Assembly (NCBI GenBank): GCA_008363385.1
Contig: RHKY01000024.1
Location: 1-64,000 of the forward strand
Reading direction: 5' to 3'
From: Acidobacteriota bacterium
Lineage (GTDB): Bacteria; Acidobacteriota; Thermoanaerobaculia; UBA5066
Length of the DNA stretch: 64,000 nt
The notes beneath the pieces are model-generated. The model was not told the origin of the DNA. It did not search any database and saw only the letters and a program-made list of their open reading frames with translations. Below are positions 1 to 7,166 of the stretch, piece by piece (position 1 is the first letter of the stretch; each line of letters opens with the position of its first letter). The position numbers and the translations under genes were made by a program.

Positions 1-1810
1 GCGACACCTCGTACGACGTCCCCGTCGCCGTCCACGCCACCGTGAACGAGCTCCCCGCCGTCACCGCCCCCGCCGGCGCCGACACGATCTGCGGCGCCGC
101 CAGCGTCGGACACCCCACCGTGACCCCCGTGCTGGCGCTCCCCCCACCGAGGCTCTGCGGCAGCCGCGCCGTCACCGTGGCGCTCCCCGTTCCCACCGCC
201 GCCACCTGGAACTGGGCCGTCGTCGCCCCCGCTCCGACCGTCACCGATGCCGGCACCGTCGCCACCGACGGCTGCGAGCTCGTCAACGTCACCGTCACCG
301 CCGCCGCCTGCGCCGGACTCACCGTCACCGTCACCGGCACGCTCGCTCCCACCGTCGTCGCGATCGCCGCCGGAGAGAGTGCCACCTGCGGCGCGCTCAC
401 CGTCACCGTCGCCTTCGCCGTGGCCGAGCCCCCCGCCCCTGTCGCCGTCAGCGTATACGTCATCGTCTGGGACGGCCTCACGACGAGGGAGCCGTTCACG
501 GGGACGTTGTACTGTTGGCCTCCCCCGCCCGGCCCGGGCGGTCCTTCCTCGGTGATCACCGCCGACGTCGCCCCCGTCGTCGTCCACGTCAGCGTCGACG
601 ATCCCCCAGGCACGATCGTCCCAGGAGTGGCCGTGAAGGTCCCAACCGACACCGGCGACCCGATGTGCACGGTCACCTGGGCCGTCGGATACGCTCGCGG
701 GATGGCCGAGGGCCGAACCGGGAAGTTGTCGATCGCGGTCAATGTGTACGTCGTGGTCCGAGTCGGCGAGACGTTCACCGATCCGTCGGCCCCGAAGGTC
801 CCGACACCGTTGTCGATGGAGACCGTGTACGCGCCGGTCGTCTCCCATGCAAGCGTCGACGATCCGCCGGAGGGGATCGTCGTGGGGTTCGCGGTGAATG
901 AGTCGATCGAGATCCCGCCCTGGACGGAGAGTGGCCAGACGTCCGGCGTCCCGGACACGACGCGGGGCAACCAGGCGACCGTCGTCGGGACACCGCAACT
1001 GCCGCCCGTAGAGTACGAGTACCGGATCCGGAGCCAGAAGTACGCCGGGTAGCTCGTGGCCGCAGGCGTCGGGATCGAGGCCGAAGCCCCCGCGAACGGC
1101 AGCGCCGACCAGCCAGCCGCCGCGCAGCTGCCGCCCGGTGAACCCGTCTCGCACAGGGAGTACTCGTATCCCGGGCAGTCCACCGTGGGCGTCGCCTTCA
1201 CCGACTGGTTCGTCACGGGAAACGTCGCGACGTACCGCGACACCGAAGACGGCGCCGCAAACGCAAGGAGAACGTCCTGCCAGACGTCCAGCGTGATCGA
1301 GTACACGAGCCCGGTTCTGTAGTCCTCGTTGCAGCCGGAGAATCCGGCACTGCCACACGCGCCCTGCGCGATGACAGTGCCCCCGTTGGAGAGCTGGTAG
1401 CCGTACGTCCACCCCGCGAAGACGTTTGTCAGCTCAAGGGTGATCTGGTTCATGCCCAGCGTGAGACTCGTGGTTATGTCGACGAAGCCAGTGTCCTGGC
1501 CGTAGCTCGCCGACAGCAGCGGCATCCGCGTCACGTGGTCGTTCGTGAGGTACGCGGCGAACGTGTCGTCAACGTTGTAGAGCCTCAGCGCTACCAGTCC
1601 CGGGGGCGTCGAGGACACGTCTGGCGGTGGAGCCGTGTTCGGCTCGGCCGGCAAGGCTGCCGCCTCGGTGACGGCCGCCGTTTCGTTCTCCGGCAATGAT
1701 GACTGGCTTGTGGCCGGGCGGGTCAACGGCAGTGCCAGGGCAATGACAACGAGACCGAACCCGAAGGGGAAGGCTGGCCGCTCTCGGTCGGGGAAGGTCG
1801 TGGCCGGCAT
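1..1810 (-). CDS. Secreted Ig-like repeat protein, 3' end beyond window
   Basis: The frame is open from an ATG at 1810 to the left edge, so about 603 residues are visible and the C-terminus is missing. The ATG has a strong ribosome site (GAGGAGGG, 5 nt upstream). Residues 15-28 are hydrophobic and look like a signal sequence, followed by a Pro/Ala/Thr-rich linker. Beyond about residue 270 come at least two Ig-like units opening with FTANPTTIPSGGSSTLAW and FTATPGTIVPGGSSTLTW, then a Val/Thr/Ala-rich Ig-like stretch. Such domains are common in large extracellular or cell-surface proteins. No catalytic motif is visible, so binding or adhesion is inference. The opposite strand is also open over much of this length, but its translation is low-complexity and has no domain. 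Confidence 0.8.
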   Translation of the reverse strand, partial: MPATTFPDRERPAFPFGFGLVVIALALPLTRPATSQSSLPENETAAVTEAAALPAEPNTAPPPDVSSTPPGLVALRLYNVDDTFAAYLTNDHVTRMPLLSASYGQDTGFVDITTSLTLGMNQITLELTNVFAGWTYGYQLSNGGTVIAQGACGSAGFSGCNEDYRTGLVYSITLDVWQDVLLAFAAPSSVSRYVATFPVTNQSVKATPTVDCPGYEYSLCETGSPGGSCAAAGWSALPFAGASASIPTPAATSYPAYFWLRIRYSYSTGGSCGVPTTVAWLPRVVSGTPDVWPLSVQGGISIDSFTANPTTIPSGGSSTLAWETTGAYTVSIDNGVGTFGADGSVNVSPTRTTTYTLTAIDNFPVRPSAIPRAYPTAQVTVHIGSPVSVGTFTATPGTIVPGGSSTLTWTTTGATSAVITEEGPPGPGGGGQQYNVPVNGSLVVRPSQTMTYTLTATGAGGSATAKATVTVSAPQVALSPAAIATTVGASVPVTVTVSPAQAAAVTVTLTSSQPSVATVPASVTVGAGATTAQFQVAAVGTGSATVTARLPQSLGGGSASTGVTVGCPTLAAPQIVSAPAGAVTAGSSFTVAWTATGTSYEVS

Positions 1811-2009
1811 GTAGGCCCTCCTCACAAGGACGCTGCAGGCGGCGTCTCTCGAGGCCGCTCCCCCCTGGACTCCCTGTACGGACCTGCCTGTCCTGGTCTC
1901 CGAGCGGCCCGCGACGTGCCATCCGGGATGCCGGAACGGATTCTAGCGGCGGTCGTGGCCAAACCAGAGCTGGAAACGCCGAGAAAGGGCACACGCCGCC
2001 TCTCGCCGG

Positions 2010-4112
2010 TCAGTAGAGGGCCGTCAGGACGCTCGTCGACGACGCGCCGCTGGCTCCCGTCGTCACCTGCTTCACGACGATCCCGTGCTCCATCGAGATC
2101 CATGCTTCCGTCGTCGACGTCCCGCTCCCTTCGGGCCGGGTCGTCTTCCGGTGGACCGTCCGGAACGTCACGGGCGCCGGCTCCAGGCCGGGGGCAGTGG
2201 AGATGGACAGAATGAGCGGCTCTTCCACGGCGACGACCTCGCCGGTCTCGGGCGCCGTCTGGCTGACCGACCCGCCGTAGAACGGGTCGGTGACCGTCAT
2301 CTGGACCGAAGGAGCGTTCCACGTGACGCCGGGACACCAAGTCGTCCAGGGGCCTGTCAGGAGGGCTGGCGAGTAGCTCCGGCCCTCCGTCCAGCGAGTC
2401 GTCGAGACGGTGCCACCCCAGGACTCGCCGAGCTCGCGGAAGCCCCGCAGGGGGCCCGAGTCCAGGATGCGGTAGGTCTCGCCCGAGAAGAACGCCACGG
2501 CCCCGCCCTGGTTCTGCAGGGTGTTCGTCACGGTCTCGGTGACGCGATCAAAGCTCCAGGAGACCCTTTTCGGATCCGTCGAGGTGGCGTCGTAGAGGTA
2601 GGTCAGCTCCAGCCCGCCCCAGGGCCAGGCAATCCGGACGCAGCCGTCCGGGAGCGCCCGTCTCACCGCTGGCCCGACGTGGATCGGGTCGTTCGACGAC
2701 TCGTCGATCACGGTCGCCACCACCCAGTACTTGCCACCTCCCGCGGACCGAACCTCCATGGTGCCGCTCACGCCGGGAACACCGAGCCAGCCGAACACGT
2801 CGTCGATCTGTTGCATCGAATCGGCCGGCAGCTCGACGTCTCGGGAGGCGAGGGTCCCGCCGTCGTCGCCCTTCAGCGTCAGCGTCGCGATCGAGCCGGC
2901 GCCCGGGAGGAAGAAGATGACGTTCGTCCGGAATCCGGAATCGGAAACGAACGGGAGGACCGCCGTGTCGGCCGGCTCGACGAGGCCGAGACGGGAGACC
3001 GCCGGGAGACCGAGCCCCGCCGTACCGGCATCGGTCCGGTCGTACGTCCGGGACACCGCGAGCAGCGACCGCGGGGACGAGATCGTCAGGGCTCCGGCGG
3101 CGGCCTCCTTCCCGAACGACGAGAGCAGAACGTCTTCGAGGGCCTTCAGCTCGCCCCCCGCGAGAGTCACGTCCACCGACTCCGGCGCCGCCGTGCTCTC
3201 GCCCCTCGGGTAGAAGGCCAGCCGGACCGCGACCTCCCAGCCCGACAAGTTGAACAGCCGCAGGTCGGTCCGGAAGCGGGAAGCGCCTCCCCCGTCTGCG
3301 TGGGCCGAGGAAGCCAGCACGAGCTCGGAAGCCCCGTCGCGAGCCCTCTGGGCGACGGTCGCGAACGGGTCTCCGGTCTGCCCGTCGATGGTCGACGCGA
3401 ACGCCAGGAGCGGAACCGTACCGGTCACCTCCACGCGGGCGACGTCCGTAGGAACGGCGCCGACGGACGCCACGACGTCGTTCACCTGGGTCTGGCCGTA
3501 GGGGAGGAGGGCGCGGGTGACGGAGCCGAGAAGCTGCCCGGACGTCCCACGGACCTGGAGCGTCACGGAACCCGTCCGGCCCGTCGTCCCGGCGAACCCG
3601 ACGTTCGTCCTCAGGGAGCCGGACCCGGCAGCCCAGATGAGATGGCCCTTCTCGCCGGGAGGGATCGCTTGGTCTTCGGGCAGTCCGGGTAGGAGCATGC
3701 CGTAGATGCGGTCAGCACGGGCGTTGTAGGTGCGGCTCGAGACGAGGAGTCCGTCCGCCGGGGACTCTACGAGGAGCGCGCCGGATCCCTCGCCGCCGAG
3801 GAGGGTCGCCACGACGTCCTGGTTGACGACCTGTCCGCCGGCGGGAACGGCCAACGAGACGGGGTCCGGAAGCCGCGAGTTGTCCGCCCCCGCCCTCAGC
3901 AGCCGGACGGTCGCCGTGACCGGGACGGATCCGGGGTTGGCGAGGATCAGGTCGGTCCGCCAGAAAGCGCTGCCTACCCCTGGGGAATGCGCGGCGCCGG
4001 GGACGAACCACCGGGCGGCGCCGAGAGGCGCGGCCGCCGCGACCGTGAAGACGACGATCGAAGCCCTCACCAGGCGTGCGGGAACTCGGTTCGAAGTCGG
4101 ATCTCGACGCAT
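2010..4112 (-). CDS. Secreted protein with four tandem beta-rich repeats
   Basis: The product is about 700 residues. I prefer the ATG at 4112 (MRRDPTSNRV) because GGAGG lies 7 nt upstream; an in-frame TTG at 4136 is possible but has no such site. A signal peptide (VRASIVVFTVAAAAPLGA) starts the protein. Four repeats of roughly 110 residues follow, opening with FWRTDLILANPG, LRTNVGFAG, FRTDLRLFN and FRTNVIFFLPG; three of them end near an SRTY motif. A distinct C-terminal region of about 230 residues is rich in Trp, Thr and Gly. I recognise no enzyme motif. Secreted proteins of this style occur in Acidobacteriota, but no function is known to me. It lies 199 nt behind the Ig-like gene on the same strand. 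Confidence 0.8.
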   Translation of the reverse strand: MRRDPTSNRVPARLVRASIVVFTVAAAAPLGAARWFVPGAAHSPGVGSAFWRTDLILANPGSVPVTATVRLLRAGADNSRLPDPVSLAVPAGGQVVNQDVVATLLGGEGSGALLVESPADGLLVSSRTYNARADRIYGMLLPGLPEDQAIPPGEKGHLIWAAGSGSLRTNVGFAGTTGRTGSVTLQVRGTSGQLLGSVTRALLPYGQTQVNDVVASVGAVPTDVARVEVTGTVPLLAFASTIDGQTGDPFATVAQRARDGASELVLASSAHADGGGASRFRTDLRLFNLSGWEVAVRLAFYPRGESTAAPESVDVTLAGGELKALEDVLLSSFGKEAAAGALTISSPRSLLAVSRTYDRTDAGTAGLGLPAVSRLGLVEPADTAVLPFVSDSGFRTNVIFFLPGAGSIATLTLKGDDGGTLASRDVELPADSMQQIDDVFGWLGVPGVSGTMEVRSAGGGKYWVVATVIDESSNDPIHVGPAVRRALPDGCVRIAWPWGGLELTYLYDATSTDPKRVSWSFDRVTETVTNTLQNQGGAVAFFSGETYRILDSGPLRGFRELGESWGGTVSTTRWTEGRSYSPALLTGPWTTWCPGVTWNAPSVQMTVTDPFYGGSVSQTAPETGEVVAVEEPLILSISTAPGLEPAPVTFRTVHRKTTRPEGSGTSTTEAWISMEHGIVVKQVTTGASGASSTSVLTALY

Positions 4113-4452
4113 CCAGGCCTCCGTAGGGTTCGACAACAGCTGGGTATCCTGCTCTCCTCGCCAGGGCCTGCCGGTTCGATCCCGCCAGCGAGGCTGTCGA
4201 CCAGGAATCCGCCTGACGGATTATCCGCGAATCCGGTGTGCCGGAGACAAGCGGGTCCGACCAACGTCCTGCGTACTTGCAACCAGGCACTCGGTACCCC
4301 GGACGGGTTCGCCCGCACTCGTTGTCCGAGGCAACCCGTCCAAGCACTCAGCACCGCGCCGAGGCCGATCGCCCGCGGGTACACTTGGGTGGACAGGAGG
4401 AGACCCGAGGCCGCCGGTGGCAGTCATCGGGCGGCCGCGGAGGTGACCGACC
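4113..4452. other. Intergenic region, divergent, no gene seen
   Basis: This 340-base stretch separates the divergently transcribed repeat protein (-) and LRR protein (+). It must hold both promoters, but I see no convincing -35/-10 pair. A TTCGATC segment at 4175-4181 resembles a tRNA T-loop, but no matching acceptor or anticodon arms exist. Confidence 0.5.
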
Positions 4453-6795
4453 ATGGCCTGGATACGCGAGGACAGGCGGCCCGGGGTACGGCAGCTGCTG
4501 AACCTGGACCCGCGGTTCCGATTCGAGCTGAGGAGCCAAGGTAGGTCAGGCCTCCACTCGCTCCTCGAGTCGCCCTCGGATGGCGAGGCCTCCGGCCCGG
4601 TCCACCTCGGGATGGAGTGCGCCTGCCACGAGTCCGCGGGGTTCGCCCTGCACGTCGTCGGGCCGGACCCAGCCAGCCCCGAGGTTGACGTCCGATCATC
4701 CGCCAGCGGCTTCGTCGTCTCGGTCGCAGGTGAGCCGTCAATCCAGGTGGTGTTCCCGGGAGCCCGAGAGGTCGAGCTCGAGTCCGGCGTTCGACAGGCA
4801 GTCGTGATCGGCGCAGCGGCGATGGCGTTGACGGAGCGGACGCCGTGCGACGAGCTCTGTCTCTTCCACGAGCCAGATTGCGAGACCTTGAGGGAAACGC
4901 AGCTTCCGGCCTCGCTTCGGTTCCTGGACCTCGTGGCCTGGAGCCAGCTCCGCGAGGTGGGACACTCGGAGTCGCTTCGGCATTGCGGAGGTTTGCGGCG
5001 TCTGCGCGTCCACGACTGCGACCTCTTGGAGTGCGTGGACGGGATGTCCGGGATCGCGTCACTTGAGACGCTGGAAGTGATCTGCAACCTGCGTCTCAGG
5101 GACGTGTCACTGGCTGACATGGAGTCGCTTCGTTCCCTCGAGTTCCACAATTGCCGGGAGCTGACGAGCCTGAGCCTGGTCAGAACGCCACTGCTCAAGT
5201 CGCTCGACCTGCGCGGTTGCTGGTCGTTCCAGCGCCTGGAAGGACTCACGAGCTTGGCATCGCTCACCAGCCTAGCTCTCGACAGATGCAAGAGCCTGGA
5301 CAGGCTAGATGTCTCGGGGCTGACCTCGCTGGCCACGCTGACGACAAGCGATTGCGAGAGGCTGACGAGAATCGAGGGGCTTCGGGCGCTCGGGTCCCTC
5401 AGGGATCTCGACGTGAGGGAGTGCAAGGCCGTTCAGTGCCTGGACCTCTCCGGCATGTCGTCGCTCGCGAGGCTCAGGGCGTCCAGTTGCCATGCCCTGA
5501 ACGAGGTCACAGGGCTCTCGGGAATGCCGTTCTTGAAGGTCTTGGAGCTCTGGGGGTGCAGCTCGTTGCGGCGGCTGGATCTCTCCGGGCTCACGACGCT
5601 GCAGACTCTCGAACTCGGAGGGTGCCGGACTCTGGAGGAGCTCACGGGGCTGTCCGGGCAAGCGTCCCTCAGCTCGCTGAGCCTCGCGGGATGCCCTGTC
5701 GCCACGCACGTGGACTTCGAGCCGCTCTCGTCGCTGTCGTCCCTGGACTTGGGCGATTCGGACTTCCTCGCGGACGCGACGAGGCTCTCGGGGCTCAAGG
5801 CCCTCACGCACTTGGAGCTCTCGAGGTGCAAGTCCCTGACGAGCCTGGAGGGGTTGCCGGGGTTGAGATCACTTGAGTCGTTGTTGTTGAACACATGCTC
5901 CGCCCTCGAAGACCTTCGAGGGCTCTCGGGACTGGCGTCGCTCGCCTCGCTCGACCTGAGCCACTGTGAGTCGCTGAAGAGTCTCCAAGGGATTTCCGGC
6001 CCAAGGTCCTTGAGGTTCCTGGCTCTGACCGGCTGCACGTCCCTGGCGGATCTGGACGGGCTGTCGCAACTCACGTGCCTGAAGTCGCTGGACCTCAGAG
6101 GTTGCGAGTCCCTGACGAGCCTGGAGGGGCTCTCCGGGCTCGTGTCGCTGGAGATCCTCGACATTTCCGGCTGCCAATCGCTGACGGACCTCGGCGGGCT
6201 CTCCGACCTCGCATCGTTGACGACTCTCAGGGGGGCCTTCTGTACGTCTTTGGTGGACGCGGAGCAGCTGAGCGGGCTGATGTCGCTGAGATCGCTGATG
6301 CTGTTCGGATGCTCCGCCCTCGAGAAGATCGATGTCGCCGGCACGCCGTTGCTCGAGTCGCTGGACCTCGGCGGGTGCATCGCTCTGGCCGGGCTGGGGT
6401 CTCTCCAGCAGGTGTCCTCGTTGATCCAGTTGGATCTGAGTTCGACGCGGGTTCTGCGAGACACAAGCGAGCTGGCCCCGCTCCGCGCGCTGCGATCCGT
6501 CAGCCTGGAGAGCTGCGAGACACTCACCTCGGCGAAGCTGGAAGGGCATGGCTCTCTCTTCCTGCTCGAAGTCGCCGGTTGTGGAGCCCTGGAGGAACTC
6601 GATCTCTCGGGACTGCCTCACTTGAGGTTCCTCTCCGCCAGCGGGTGCCGAGCGCTGAAGATCGTGAGGCTCTCGGGCCTCCCGGCGCTCGAATCGCTCG
6701 AGCTGGAGGGCTGCGACGCGCTCGAGATCGTGCAGGGTTTGTCGACCCTGCCGGCAGGCTGTCGTATCCATCGTCGCACCGCGACGTCGGGATGA
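4453..6795 (+). CDS. Leucine-rich repeat protein with 27 Cys-containing units
   Basis: The protein is 780 residues with no signal peptide or membrane segment, so it is probably cytoplasmic. Residues 1 to about 145 form an N-terminal region I do not recognise. From about residue 150 to the end I count 27 units of 22-23 residues with the pattern LxxLxLxxCxSLxxLxGLSGL. A Cys sits at the same position in nearly every unit, and units ending LDLSGL (22 residues) often alternate with units ending LEGLSGL (23 residues). LRR solenoids are protein-binding scaffolds. No enzymatic domain is fused to it, and the partner is unknown. The unit resembles LRRs of plant NBS-LRR proteins, but this is only a shared consensus and not evidence of transfer. 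The repeats are uninterrupted and in frame. Confidence 0.85.
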   Translation: MAWIREDRRPGVRQLLNLDPRFRFELRSQGRSGLHSLLESPSDGEASGPVHLGMECACHESAGFALHVVGPDPASPEVDVRSSASGFVVSVAGEPSIQVVFPGAREVELESGVRQAVVIGAAAMALTERTPCDELCLFHEPDCETLRETQLPASLRFLDLVAWSQLREVGHSESLRHCGGLRRLRVHDCDLLECVDGMSGIASLETLEVICNLRLRDVSLADMESLRSLEFHNCRELTSLSLVRTPLLKSLDLRGCWSFQRLEGLTSLASLTSLALDRCKSLDRLDVSGLTSLATLTTSDCERLTRIEGLRALGSLRDLDVRECKAVQCLDLSGMSSLARLRASSCHALNEVTGLSGMPFLKVLELWGCSSLRRLDLSGLTTLQTLELGGCRTLEELTGLSGQASLSSLSLAGCPVATHVDFEPLSSLSSLDLGDSDFLADATRLSGLKALTHLELSRCKSLTSLEGLPGLRSLESLLLNTCSALEDLRGLSGLASLASLDLSHCESLKSLQGISGPRSLRFLALTGCTSLADLDGLSQLTCLKSLDLRGCESLTSLEGLSGLVSLEILDISGCQSLTDLGGLSDLASLTTLRGAFCTSLVDAEQLSGLMSLRSLMLFGCSALEKIDVAGTPLLESLDLGGCIALAGLGSLQQVSSLIQLDLSSTRVLRDTSELAPLRALRSVSLESCETLTSAKLEGHGSLFLLEVAGCGALEELDLSGLPHLRFLSASGCRALKIVRLSGLPALESLELEGCDALEIVQGLSTLPAGCRIHRRTATSG

Positions 6796-7166
6796 ACCAG
6801 GCCCGTGCCGGCGGGCTTCTACGGATCGGGAGGAGGGCTCCGTGACCCAGGGCCGGATCAACTGAGGCGATGAACCGAAACGAAGCCCGAAAGGTCGCCG
6901 AACTCGCTGGCTAGATTCGGGGCAAGGAGCCCGTCTGTGGAGGACTCCAGACCTCGATCGGCTACTTCTCGGGTGGCAGGTCACCGTCAGTCGCGGGAGG
7001 AGAGACCGGAGTCCCCCCGGTTCTCCGCCCTGCTCGGCCGCGCCGGGTCCGTGATCCGTGGATCGACCGCAGCGGGATGCCGCTTGACAGAGCGTGGTGT
7101 GAGCGCCACGCTTCCTGCGGGCACCTGGATCACCGTCGGTGGAGAAGTGGAGGTAGTGGCTCGCCC
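6796..7166. other. Intergenic region before the NHL gene pair
   Basis: These 371 bases follow the LRR gene. I see no conserved gene. A TTGACA lies at 7084-7089, but no good -10 hexamer follows at 16-18 nt. If it is a -35 element, it argues against the upstream ATG at 7077 as the start of the NHL gene. A 14-codon open frame starts near 6870 and has no support. Confidence 0.4.

Noticed and set aside
42-1052. Plus-strand open frame of 336 codons
   Set aside because: It is antisense to the Ig-like gene; its product is Val/Thr/Ala/Pro low-complexity with no domain, whereas the minus-strand product has clear Ig-like repeats, a signal sequence and a ribosome site.
4122-4196. Possible tRNA, from a TTCGATC T-loop-like segment at 4175-4181
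   Set aside because: A five-base T stem is nearly formed, but no acceptor stem, anticodon arm or D arm can be folded at the right distances.
6870-6914. 14-codon open frame starting ATG AAC CGA
   Set aside because: Too short, no ribosome site, and no reason to prefer it over chance.
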